Assembly: GCA_946183715.1 (NCBI GenBank)
Contig: CAMHDB010000017.1
Coordinates: forward strand, 1-13,920
From: an uncultured Oscillibacter sp.
Lineage (GTDB): Bacteria; Bacillota; Clostridia; Oscillospirales; Oscillospiraceae
Length of the DNA: 13,920 nucleotides
Direction of reading: 5' to 3'
Under the pieces are notes generated by a model. It ran no database searches. It was not told the origin of the DNA and saw only the letters and a program-made list of their open reading frames with translations. Every line of letters starts with the position of its first letter. Position 1 is the stretch's first letter. A program made the position numbers and the translations under genes. Below, one piece after another: positions 1-6,446 of this stretch.

Positions 1-142
1 CGTTGAGCGCCGCGAAGCCCACCAACGAGCCCTCCGGCCCGATTGCCTGTACGTCGACGCGGGTGACGGCAAGCGTCCAGAGTACGAACGCCGCGAGAAG
101 GCATACCGCCCACAAGAATTTCTGTTTACTCTGTTTCTCCAT
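1..142 (-). CDS. Probable PAP2-family phosphatase (5' end only, truncated by window edge)
   Basis: Only the first 47 codons are in the window, reading from an ATG at 140-142 off the left edge. A GGAG ribosome binding site lies just upstream. The translation begins MEKQSKQKFLWAVCLLAAFV, a charged N-terminus leading into one hydrophobic segment (about residues 9-27). It continues TRVDVQAIGPEGS and VGFAALN. This N-terminal pattern (transmembrane helix, then RVDVQAIGP..S.VGFAALN) is one I associate with type-2 phosphatidic acid phosphatase membrane proteins of Firmicutes, which dephosphorylate lipid phosphates such as undecaprenyl pyrophosphate at the membrane. The catalytic KX6RP, PSGH and SRX5HX3D motifs would lie outside the window, so the assignment rests on the N-terminus alone. 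The gene follows the symporter gene by 23 bases with no terminator between, so the two are probably co-transcribed. Confidence 0.55.
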   Translation of the reverse strand, partial: MEKQSKQKFLWAVCLLAAFVLWTLAVTRVDVQAIGPEGSLVGFAALN

Positions 143-165
143 GTTTCTCCGTCCTTTGTGATTGA

Positions 166-1542
166 CTATTCTTTCGGCGAATCGCCGTGGAGTACGGTAC
201 CCGTCAGGGCGAGGAGCGCCGCCGCGTTTGGAATGACCATCCACTGGTTGAAGAAGTCCGCCAGCTCCCAGACGAACTCCGTGGAGGCCAGAGCGCCCAG
301 AAAGAGGAATACCAGCGCCGCGAGGGTGTAGGCCGTATTGGAATCGCGCCCGAAGAGGTAAATCATGTTCAGCCGCCCGAAGAGGTTCCAGTTCAGCACC
401 GTCGAGAGCGCGAAGACCGCGAGGCACAGCGTGACGAATACGCCGCCGAAGCCGCCGCCGAATACCGACCCGAACGCCGTCTGAGTAAGATTCGCCTGTG
501 AGAGTGTTTGGAGCGCGGGCCCGGTGTAGCCCGATTCCAGCGGGCCGCCTTTCGCGTAGAGCGTGGATATGATTACCAGCGCGTTGAGCGTCAGGACAAG
601 GAACGTGTCGACGAATACGCCCATCATGGCCGCGACGCCCTGCGCGTGCGGACTTCTGACATTCGCCTGTGCGTGGGCGTGGGTGACGGAGCCAAGCCCG
701 GCCTCGTTGGAGTAGAGGCCCCGGCGCACGCCCTGCGCGATTGCCATTTTGAGCGCGGCCCCGTAGCCGCCGCCGATTATCGCCGACGGCGTGAAGGCGT
801 AGCGGAAAATGGACAGCAGCGCCCCGGGGAGATACGCTATCCGGGCGAGGAGTACGACCACGCCCGCGAACAGGAAGAGGCCCGTCACGGGCAGGACGAG
901 CTTTTCCGTGACGGCGGCAATGCGGCGGTAGCCGCCCAGAAATACCGCCCCGCATACGCCCGAGAGCAACAGCCCCGTCAGCCACGCCGGGACGCCGAAC
1001 GTATCCCGGAAGGCGTACCCGACGGCGTTGGCCTGTACCATGGGGCCGAAGAAGCCGAGCGAGAGCACCGCCGCGCACGCGAAGCACGTCGCGAGGCGTT
1101 CGCCGCGCTCCCCGTCGAAGGCGGCGGAGATGTAGTAGACGGGGCCTCCCTGATAGTGGCGCTCCCGGGTTTTCGGGCGCGTCCGGAGGGCGAGTACGGT
1201 TTCGGCGTAGGCGGTGGCCATGCCGAAGAACGCCGCGACCCACAGCCAGAAGACCGCCCCCGGGCCGCCGTAGAGGATGGCCCCCGCGACGCCGACGAGA
1301 TTCCCGGCCCCGATTTGCGCGGCCAGCGCCGTCGAAAGCGCCTGCGTGGAACTCATGCCGTGCTTGTGGCGGCGTCCGGCTCCCGCGAAGCCCCGCCGGA
1401 TTCGCCGCACGCCCTCCCAGAAACAGCGGACTTGTACGAAGCGGGTCTTAGCGGAGTACCAAACCCCGACGCCGATGACAAGTGCGAACAAAATATAGTC
1501 CGTCAGACAGGCGTTGACCGTCCGCAAAAGGCTCAACAGCAT
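166..1542 (-). CDS. AGCS-family sodium:alanine (amino acid) symporter
   Basis: This is a 458-residue polytopic inner-membrane protein of the alanine/glycine:cation symporter family, which couples Na+ (or H+) entry to uptake of alanine, glycine or related small amino acids. Family landmarks are visible: GAGNLVGVAGAI at about 78-89, GGPGAVFWLW at about 92-101 (close to the family signature), QGGPVYYI at about 131-138, and a downstream SNEAGLGS...HAHA segment. Many hydrophobic stretches are consistent with about ten or eleven helices, and the length is normal for the family. The start is the ATG at 1540-1542, preceded by a GGGAGGAA ribosome binding site. The gene lies 66 bases after the YARHG gene and 23 bases before the PAP2-like gene, all on the minus strand. 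Substrate specificity cannot be read from the sequence; alanine or glycine is the family default, and glutamine is possible. Confidence 0.95.
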   Translation of the reverse strand: MLLSLLRTVNACLTDYILFALVIGVGVWYSAKTRFVQVRCFWEGVRRIRRGFAGAGRRHKHGMSSTQALSTALAAQIGAGNLVGVAGAILYGGPGAVFWLWVAAFFGMATAYAETVLALRTRPKTRERHYQGGPVYYISAAFDGERGERLATCFACAAVLSLGFFGPMVQANAVGYAFRDTFGVPAWLTGLLLSGVCGAVFLGGYRRIAAVTEKLVLPVTGLFLFAGVVVLLARIAYLPGALLSIFRYAFTPSAIIGGGYGAALKMAIAQGVRRGLYSNEAGLGSVTHAHAQANVRSPHAQGVAAMMGVFVDTFLVLTLNALVIISTLYAKGGPLESGYTGPALQTLSQANLTQTAFGSVFGGGFGGVFVTLCLAVFALSTVLNWNLFGRLNMIYLFGRDSNTAYTLAALVFLFLGALASTEFVWELADFFNQWMVIPNAAALLALTGTVLHGDSPKE

Positions 1543-1564
1543 AAAACGTTCCTCCCGGAAATTC

Positions 1565-1597
1565 GGTACGTCGGGCGTACCCTGTCAAGAAGCTTCT
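1565..1597 (-). promoter_or_regulatory. Paired dyads and TTGACA box in the gap before the symporter gene
   Basis: The 66-base gap between the YARHG gene and the symporter gene carries three elements in tight order. First is a perfect 10-base palindrome, AGAAGCTTCT (1588-1597). Next is a perfect minus-strand TTGACA box (1583-1588). Last is a 6-bp dyad GGTACG/CGTACC with a 5-base loop (1565-1581). The second dyad falls exactly where a promoter spacer would sit. The sequence 17-18 bases downstream of TTGACA (CGAATT or GAATTT) is a poor -10 match, so an active promoter is not assured. Alternatives are a weak attenuator or intercistronic processing hairpin, or chance. Confidence 0.3.
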
Positions 1598-1608
1598 CTT
1601 TCCGTATT

Positions 1609-2379
1609 TCAGCGGTAGCCCTTCTCCTGCTCGTACTTTACGATTAGATTCCGGTTGGCGGTCTCGTAGGCGTTGAGCATGTCTTCCGAAAAGTCCCCGG
1701 CCTCAATCGTCGGGCGGTACCAGTCGAGGGAATCGAAATAGGCCTGAATCGCCTTATCCTGAAACTTCCGCCCGTGCCGCGCGTAAATCTCGTTGCGCGC
1801 GAGGCGGCAGTCCTCCTCCGTGAAGCCCGCGAGTTCCGAACGCTGTACATATCTTCTGTCGCTGTCTTCCAGAAGGTAGCCCGTCCGCGTAATCCCGGAC
1901 GACGGCGACGGACTGTCATTTCCTGTCGAGGACGCGCCGCCATTCCCCGACGACGGTACCGAATCCGCCCCGCCGTTGCGCGCGCGTTCGGCCTCCATGG
2001 CCTGCTGTACTTTGTAGCGGTTCGTGTCGACGGGTTCCCCGGGGCTTACGGTCGGCGTCGCGGGCTGTGCGGGTTCCGGAGACTTCCCGGCACGCGTCAG
2101 CGCCACGATTCCCGCAAGCAGTACGGCGCAAAGCAGAATCAGCGACGCCGTAATGACCGTGTTGTTCTTCCATATGGGCCGCTTCCCGCCGTGTCCGGCA
2201 TTCCCCGCCCACGCCGGAACGGCGTCGGCTCTTGGGGGCGTACTCCCGGCCCGTGGGAAGTTATTCCCGTTGTGCGGGGCGTATTCGACACGCGAAAACG
2301 GCGGGGACACCGACGCGCCGCAGACGTGGCATACTCCGCCCGTCCCCATGGTTTCAAGGCCGCAGTTCGGACATTTCAT
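1609..2379 (-). CDS. Zinc-ribbon, single-pass membrane protein with C-terminal YARHG domain
   Basis: This 256-residue protein has three recognisable parts. Residues 1-21 form a small zinc ribbon (CPNC at 3-6, CHVC at 17-20). Residues about 73-96 are one hydrophobic transmembrane helix, followed by a low-complexity Pro/Ser/Gly linker (about 100-163). The C-terminal 90 residues contain NEIYARHGRKF at about 196-206, the hallmark of the YARHG domain, a short extracellular domain of unknown function. The inferred topology is a cytoplasmic zinc ribbon with the YARHG domain outside. The start at 2377-2379 was chosen because it immediately precedes KCPNCG and has an AAGGAG ribosome binding site 9 bases upstream. 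A longer frame to 2436 adds 19 residues without a good site. No enzymatic role is evident; sensing or envelope scaffolding is speculation. It diverges from the GH18 gene and is followed by the symporter gene. Confidence 0.85.
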   Translation of the reverse strand: MKCPNCGLETMGTGGVCHVCGASVSPPFSRVEYAPHNGNNFPRAGSTPPRADAVPAWAGNAGHGGKRPIWKNNTVITASLILLCAVLLAGIVALTRAGKSPEPAQPATPTVSPGEPVDTNRYKVQQAMEAERARNGGADSVPSSGNGGASSTGNDSPSPSSGITRTGYLLEDSDRRYVQRSELAGFTEEDCRLARNEIYARHGRKFQDKAIQAYFDSLDWYRPTIEAGDFSEDMLNAYETANRNLIVKYEQEKGYR

Positions 2380-2447
2380 AGCAAAATCTCCTTCCCGTTC
2401 ACGAATAGGGGCACGAGGCCCGGCATAGTCTGTCACGAGGTGATTCC
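2380..2447. promoter_or_regulatory. Short divergent intergenic region between the YARHG and GH18 genes
   Basis: These 68 bases separate two genes transcribed away from each other, so promoters for both should lie here or inside the flanking coding sequence. The two ribosome binding sites are clear: GAGGTGA before the plus-strand gene, and AAGGAG (minus strand) before the YARHG gene. I found no vegetative -35/-10 pair with acceptable spacing in either direction. A weak sigma-E-like arrangement on the plus strand was considered and rejected. Confidence 0.4.
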
Positions 2448-3722
2448 ATGACCATACACGTAGTGCGGCCCGGCGAAACGCTCCCGGGTATCGCGGCGGA
2501 GTACGGCGTCGACGCCGGGCGCCTCGCCGCCGACAACGCCGTAACCCAGCAAAGGCTTGCTGTCGGACAAACTCTCGTCGTCCGCTTCCCGCTCCAGACG
2601 CACCGCGTCCGGGAGGGCGAGACGCTGACGGGCATCGCGTCGCGGCACGGCCTCTCCGTGCGCGCCCTCTGGCGGCGTAACTGGCCCCTCGGCGGACGCG
2701 ACAACCTCTACCCCGGGCAAACTCTGGTACTCTCCTACCGCGACGAACTCCCCCTCGGCAACGCCGTCTTCAACGGCTATTCCTATCCCTACATCGGCGC
2801 GGAACTGCTCGACGCGCAGTTGCCGTATCTGACGTATCTGGCCCCGTTCACATACGGTATCGGCGCCGACGGCGGGCTGTTGGAGCTGAACGACTGGTCG
2901 ATGAGAACCGCCGCCCGCCGCCACGGCACCGGGACATTACTGCACCTGTCGACGCTCACAGAAGACGGCTCTTTCAACACGGCGCGCGGCGCTCTAGTCC
3001 TGACGGACCCCATTGTACAAAGCCGGCTTATCCGGGACGTACTCGCCCGCGCCGAGGAAATCAACAGCGCCGGGGTGGATGTCGATTTCGAGTACCTTCC
3101 GGAGGACTTGGGCCCCGCCTACGCCGAATTTCTGGCGCGTCTGCGCGGCGAACTCCGCACGAGGCGCAAATTCCTTTGGGCGGCGCTGGCCCCGAAAGTA
3201 CGCGCCGACCAGCCCGGGATTCTGTACGAGGCCCACGACTACGGCGCGATTGGCGCGGCTGTCGACGCCGTGTTGCTCATGACTTACGAGTGGGGCTATA
3301 CGGCGGGGCCGCCGATGGCCGTCGCCCCGCTCCCGAATGTCCGCGCCGTGCTCAACTACGCCGTGACCGAAATCGAACCCGGGCAAATCCTGCTGGGCAT
3401 TCCGAATTACGGCTACGACTGGGCGTTGCCATTCGTGAAGGGCGTCACGCGCGCCCGGTCTATCTCCAACCTGAAAGCCGTGCAACTCGCCATAGAATAC
3501 GACATCGCGATACAGTTCGACGAGAGCGCGCAGTCGCCCTACTTCCACTATACAGACCGTTTCGGAATCGTACACGAAGTATGGTTCGAGGACGCGCGGA
3601 GTATGGCGGCGAAGCTCCGCCTCATCGACGCCTATGGCTTACAGGGCGGCGGCGTGTGGAATCTCATGAGGCCCTATTCGCAAATCTGGCTCCTCGCCGA
3701 CGCCCTCTACAGTATCGACTGA
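2448..3722 (+). CDS. LysM-LysM-GH18 glycosidase, spore cortex-lytic SleL/YaaH type
   Basis: This 424-residue protein begins with two LysM peptidoglycan-binding repeats (about 2-46, with HVVRPGETL; about 51-97, with HRVREGETL). A glycoside hydrolase family 18 barrel follows from about residue 104 to the end. The GH18 catalytic strand is intact as GVDVDFEYL at 209-217, giving D211, D213 and the proton donor E215; later strands include LLMTYEW (276-282) and GIPNYGYDW (317-325). This is the architecture of SleL/YaaH N-acetylglucosaminidases, which cleave cortex muropeptides during germination or coat-associated remodelling. There is no signal peptide, which fits spore-coat delivery from the mother cell rather than ordinary secretion. 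The start follows a GAGGTGA site. It is the only plus-strand gene here and converges on the AAA+ gene 34 bases downstream. The family assignment is firm; a spore role is inferred from homologues. Confidence 0.9.
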   Translation: MTIHVVRPGETLPGIAAEYGVDAGRLAADNAVTQQRLAVGQTLVVRFPLQTHRVREGETLTGIASRHGLSVRALWRRNWPLGGRDNLYPGQTLVLSYRDELPLGNAVFNGYSYPYIGAELLDAQLPYLTYLAPFTYGIGADGGLLELNDWSMRTAARRHGTGTLLHLSTLTEDGSFNTARGALVLTDPIVQSRLIRDVLARAEEINSAGVDVDFEYLPEDLGPAYAEFLARLRGELRTRRKFLWAALAPKVRADQPGILYEAHDYGAIGAAVDAVLLMTYEWGYTAGPPMAVAPLPNVRAVLNYAVTEIEPGQILLGIPNYGYDWALPFVKGVTRARSISNLKAVQLAIEYDIAIQFDESAQSPYFHYTDRFGIVHEVWFEDARSMAAKLRLIDAYGLQGGGVWNLMRPYSQIWLLADALYSID

Positions 3723-3727
3723 CGCGC

Positions 3728-3754
3728 CCGCTGTTTTTCCGAATCTGACAGCGG
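3728..3754. terminator. Weak shared hairpin between convergent genes
   Basis: A 7-bp perfect stem, CCGCTGT (3728-3734) with ACAGCGG (3748-3754), encloses a 13-base loop in the 34-base gap between the stop codons of the GH18 gene (+) and the AAA+ gene (-). Its position suits a bidirectional terminator. However, the loop is large and neither side has a clean T-tract immediately after the stem, so it is at best weak. Confidence 0.35.
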
Positions 3755-3756
3755 CC

Positions 3757-4773
3757 TTACGCCTCCTCGAAGTCCTCCGGCCTGATTTCCATCAACTGTT
3801 CTTTCGTCACGCCCTCCTGACTGGCAAGGCGTCCGGCCTGACGTACCAGTACCCGCTCGAACAGGTTCCGGACGCCCCGCCCATTCGCGAAGGTCGGCCC
3901 GTTTTCCGCCTCCAGACGCCTTTTCGCGGCCTCCTCCGCCTCCTCCGAGAGCGTGTACTTCCCCTTGTCACAGCGCATTTTGAACATGCTCAACAGTTCA
4001 TCCGTGGTGTAGTCGTCGAAGTGCAGGAAGCGGTTGAAGCGCGATTCAAGGCCCGGGTTGGAGTGGATAAACCGCCCCATGAGTTCGTCGTAGCCCGCCA
4101 CGATTACGATTAAGTCGTCGCGGTGGTCTTCCATCGCTTTCAGCAGGGTGTCGATGGCCTCCTGTCCGAAGTCGCTCTCGCCCTTGCCGCTGAGCGTGTA
4201 GGCCTCGTCGATGAACAGTACGCCGCCCATCGCCTTTTCGATGACCTTACTGGTCTTGAGCGCCGTCTGTCCGACGTACCCCGCGACAAGCCCGCTCCGG
4301 TCGGTCTCCACGAGCTGTCCCTTGGATAGTATGCCCAGACTTCTGTAAATCCGCGACATCAGCCGCGCGATTGTCGTCTTGCCCGTGCCCGGATTCCCCG
4401 TAAAGACCATGTGCAACGACAAATCCGGCTCCGGCAAATCGTTCTCCCGCCGCATTTTGTGTACTTTCACCAGGTCTATCAGGCTCCGCACTTCCTTCTT
4501 GACCACTTCCAGTCCGATGTAACCGTCGAGTTCCTTTTGCAAGTCCTCCATACTCTCCGGCGGCGGGAGTTCTTCTTCCTGCGTCTCCGGGCTTTGCTGT
4601 ACGGGCCCGACACCCGCGCTTTCGGGCGTCTCCGTTGTATTGGACGCTCCCGGCGCGGCGTCTCCCCAGAAATCCGCGCCCATGCGCCGCAGATTGTTGC
4701 GCGTCATGGTGTTGAGTAAGTCGAACTGCTGTGCAATCAGGGCGTCTTTGGGGTCGAGTGGCTTCTTGTCCAT
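3757..4773 (-). CDS. SpoVK/CbbX-type AAA+ ATPase
   Basis: This is a 338-residue single-ring AAA+ ATPase. Residues 1-75 form a poorly conserved, acidic and Pro-rich N-terminal region. The ATPase core follows: GYIGLEVVKKEV at about 84-95, Walker A GNPGTGKT at 126-133, a pore-loop-like GLVAGYVGQT at about 161-170, Walker B VLFIDEA at 185-191, sensor-1 region IVIVAGY at 222-228, an arginine finger in GLESRF at 241-246, and a sensor-2-like GRGVRNLFE at about 298-306. This is the CbbX/SpoVK/EccA subgroup, which remodels partner proteins. SpoVK itself is linked to spore maturation, but many paralogues are not. The start at 4771-4773 has an AAAGGAG site; an upstream in-frame extension to 4923 overlaps the preceding gene and is rejected. 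It is the last gene of a four-gene operon, 13 bases after the RipA-like gene, which suggests the two act together. Confidence 0.88.
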   Translation of the reverse strand: MDKKPLDPKDALIAQQFDLLNTMTRNNLRRMGADFWGDAAPGASNTTETPESAGVGPVQQSPETQEEELPPPESMEDLQKELDGYIGLEVVKKEVRSLIDLVKVHKMRRENDLPEPDLSLHMVFTGNPGTGKTTIARLMSRIYRSLGILSKGQLVETDRSGLVAGYVGQTALKTSKVIEKAMGGVLFIDEAYTLSGKGESDFGQEAIDTLLKAMEDHRDDLIVIVAGYDELMGRFIHSNPGLESRFNRFLHFDDYTTDELLSMFKMRCDKGKYTLSEEAEEAAKRRLEAENGPTFANGRGVRNLFERVLVRQAGRLASQEGVTKEQLMEIRPEDFEEA

Positions 4774-4786
4774 GCGGGAACTCCTT

Positions 4787-5413
4787 TCAATTGGCGAGGG
4801 TCGAGCGGCTGATATCGGCGAGGGCGGCTTCCAAATCGGAAACGGCCTCTTGCAGTTTGGCGACAGTCTCGGCGAGGTCAGCCGTATTCCCGCCGCGTAT
4901 CGTACAGTACAGGCAGTACCCACCGTATGCCGCGATAATAATATAAATTACGATAAATACCACGGGGAGAGCCTTTTCCAGTCTGGAAACAGCCTTATAC
5001 GGCCTCTTCTCCTCCGAACGATAGTTGCCCTCTCTCCATACCTCCGTGTCATGCTTCAATCTTTTATCGTAATACTCCGCGTAGAACGGCTTATACGGCA
5101 GAAACTGCTCCATGTCATAGACCACATCCCATTTCAGGGCGTTGATGTTGTTGTAGTTTATCAGCAGCGCCCCCCACAAAACGGAAAACGCGATACCGGC
5201 GGCGGCTACGACAAAGGGCGCTACCCAGTTGTCTTTACTGAACAGGGAGACCATCGTCACCATAGCGGTATGAATAGAAATAAACAGCGCGTTGGTGTCC
5301 ATGCGGCGTTTCGTGGACGCTTCCAGCATTTCTACGTATAGCTTGTATTGTTCAAAAAAAGTCTCTTGGCCTTCCCGCGAGGGTGCGGTCGGTTTCAATT
5401 TGGTGGTAGTCAT
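4787..5413 (-). CDS. RipA-family (octameric-type) membrane protein
   Basis: This 208-residue protein opens with FFEQYKLYVEMLEASTKRR at about 19-37 and then TNALFISIHTA. That matches my memory of the RipA family of small bacterial membrane proteins (EQY.LYVE....S.RR...N..F....T). Hydrophobic segments lie at about 42-58, 65-86 and 148-168. Residues 87-147 form a conserved polar loop (LKWDVVYDMEQFLPYKPF), and about 178-201 look like a short C-terminal coiled coil. RipA of Francisella is a cytoplasmic-membrane protein needed for growth in host cells; the biochemical role of the family is unknown. The start at 5411-5413 was chosen for its AAAGGAG site; a longer frame to 5485 overlaps the upstream gene. 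Base composition is about 49% GC over 4921-5400 by hand count, well below the flanks, hinting at separate ancestry. It lies 13 bases from both neighbours in the operon. Confidence 0.7.
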   Translation of the reverse strand: MTTTKLKPTAPSREGQETFFEQYKLYVEMLEASTKRRMDTNALFISIHTAMVTMVSLFSKDNWVAPFVVAAAGIAFSVLWGALLINYNNINALKWDVVYDMEQFLPYKPFYAEYYDKRLKHDTEVWREGNYRSEEKRPYKAVSRLEKALPVVFIVIYIIIAAYGGYCLYCTIRGGNTADLAETVAKLQEAVSDLEAALADISRSTLAN

Positions 5414-5426
5414 GACAACGCTCCTT

Positions 5427-5942
5427 TCACCGTGACGCCGGGAGGGCTTTGGCGGCGGCGAGGGCGCGGAACAACAACGCGACAATCAGCCCCGTGACGC
5501 TCCCCGTAAACACGGACACAAACAGCAGTACAGGCAGGTAGTACACGGGCGCGGAATTGCCGAGTGTCAGCATGGCGGCGGCAATCTGTCCGCACTGGTG
5601 GGCCGCCGCGCCGCCCACCGAGACGCCGTACACCGACAGCGCACGACAGCGCGAGAGCGCCGTCATACAGCCCAGCGCCGACAGCCCGCCGAGTACGGAG
5701 AAAATCAGCGCGTTCATATTCCCCGCGAACACGGCCCCGAGTACACAGCGCGAGAGGAGTACCAACAGCGCCGACGGCGCGCCGAGTACGTAGAGCGCGA
5801 ACAGCGTCACGATATTGGCAAGCCCGAGCCGGACGCCCGGCAGTGGAATCAGGGCCGAGAGCGGGAAGGCGCTTTCCATCCACGACAGCCCCAGCGCCAG
5901 CGCCGTCAACATCGCGCACTGTGTCAGATTCTTTGTCGACAT
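5427..5942 (-). CDS. Gx transporter / heptaprenyl diphosphate synthase component I-like membrane protein
   Basis: This 171-residue, very hydrophobic protein has about five predicted helices. Its N-terminal half carries the family pattern MLTALALGLSWMES, then IPLPGVRLGLANIVTLFALY (about 33-52), and later MNALIFSVLGGLSAL. It belongs to the family historically called heptaprenyl diphosphate synthase component I, now often described as Gx transporters and resembling substrate-binding subunits of ECF-type transporters. Neither a prenyl-synthase active site nor a substrate can be identified here. It follows the NusG domain II gene by 9 bases, a pairing that recurs in clostridia, often near FMN-binding, ApbE or redox genes that are absent from this window. 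The ribosome binding site is weak (GGGGCGGAG running into the ATG), so translational coupling to the upstream gene is likely. Confidence 0.85.
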   Translation of the reverse strand: MSTKNLTQCAMLTALALGLSWMESAFPLSALIPLPGVRLGLANIVTLFALYVLGAPSALLVLLSRCVLGAVFAGNMNALIFSVLGGLSALGCMTALSRCRALSVYGVSVGGAAAHQCGQIAAAMLTLGNSAPVYYLPVLLFVSVFTGSVTGLIVALLFRALAAAKALPASR

Positions 5943-5951
5943 CTCCGCCCC

Positions 5952-6347
5952 CTATCCGAGCACGGCGTCGGGCGCGTCGACAGGAATCGCGCCGCCTTCC
6001 AGCCGAATCACAATCCGCGCCGGGAGGCACACTATCGACTGCCCGCTGTACGTGACCGTCCCGGTGTGTACGCAGTCCTGCGTGGGACAGTCGGCGGAGA
6101 CCACCCGCGCCCCCGGGCCGAACTGTACTTGTATCGTGTAGCCGTTGGCGCTGTAGGCGCGCTCCGACGGCGCGTCCGTGCGTACCCGGTCGATTTCCGC
6201 GCCGTCGGCGTAGACCACCGCCGTCACGTACTCCCCCGCGCCGCCGCGCCGTACCCCGGACAGTACCGCGCACGCCAGCGCCGCCACACACAACGCTACT
6301 GCCAAATCCCACGGCGTCGGCTTCAGCCGTGGCAAACGCTTTCCCAT
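5952..6347 (-). CDS. NusG domain II-containing membrane-anchored protein
   Basis: This 131-residue protein has one N-terminal transmembrane helix (about 14-31) and an exported beta-rich domain. The domain carries the standard NusG domain II signature: SADCPTQDCVHTG at about 84-96 with C87 and C92, then GQSIVCLPARIVI at about 102-114 with C107. Despite the name this is not the transcription factor NusG; it is the isolated domain II family, often encoded beside the HepS/Gx membrane protein, as here. The clustered cysteines could form a disulfide or bind metal, but the function is unknown. The ATG at 6345-6347 has a GAGAGGAG site upstream. This is the first gene of the four-gene operon and sits about 30 bases after a well-formed -10 box. 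Confidence 0.88.
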   Translation of the reverse strand: MGKRLPRLKPTPWDLAVALCVAALACAVLSGVRRGGAGEYVTAVVYADGAEIDRVRTDAPSERAYSANGYTIQVQFGPGARVVSADCPTQDCVHTGTVTYSGQSIVCLPARIVIRLEGGAIPVDAPDAVLG

Positions 6348-6375
6348 ACTCCGCGCTCCTCTCGTTGACGCCCAC

Positions 6376-6404
6376 AGTATAACACGCCCCGGCGCGTTTC
6401 ACAA
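6376..6404 (-). promoter_or_regulatory. SigA-type promoter for the NusG-II/Gx/RipA/AAA operon
   Basis: On the minus strand a TTGTGA -35 box (6399-6404) is followed by exactly 17 bases and a TATACT -10 box (6376-6381). Transcription would begin near 6369, leaving a leader of about 20 bases with a ribosome binding site before the ATG at 6347. It lies directly downstream of the citrate synthase terminator, so the operon starts independently. Confidence 0.7.
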
Positions 6405-6420
6405 GCACCAAAAATGTAAA

Positions 6421-6442
6421 GCCTCCCCGGAAACGGGGAGGC
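6421..6442 (-). terminator. Rho-independent terminator of citrate synthase
   Basis: A perfect 9-bp GC-rich stem (GCCTCCCCG with CGGGGAGGC) and a 4-base loop lie 4 bases beyond the citrate synthase stop codon. On the minus strand the hairpin is followed by TTTACATTTTT, a broken but T-rich tail. A GTAAA/TTTAC pair just outside the stem could extend it around a small bulge. Confidence 0.8.
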
Positions 6443-6446
6443 AAGT

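Noticed and set aside
508..1647. Long plus-strand frame opposite the symporter gene
   Set aside because: It is a high-GC antisense shadow: its translation is rich in Arg/Ala/Glu with no domain, whereas the minus-strand frame is a clear AGCS transporter.
2403..2431. Sigma-E-like promoter (GAATAGG, 14 bases, CATAGTCT) for the LysM-GH18 gene
   Set aside because: The spacing fits and this enzyme class can be mother-cell expressed, but both boxes are partial matches and the predicted start would fall within the ribosome binding site.
4774..4923. N-terminal extension of the AAA+ protein by 50 residues
   Set aside because: It overlaps the RipA-like coding region, is Pro/Ser-rich without family similarity, and the internal ATG at 4773 has a strong ribosome binding site.
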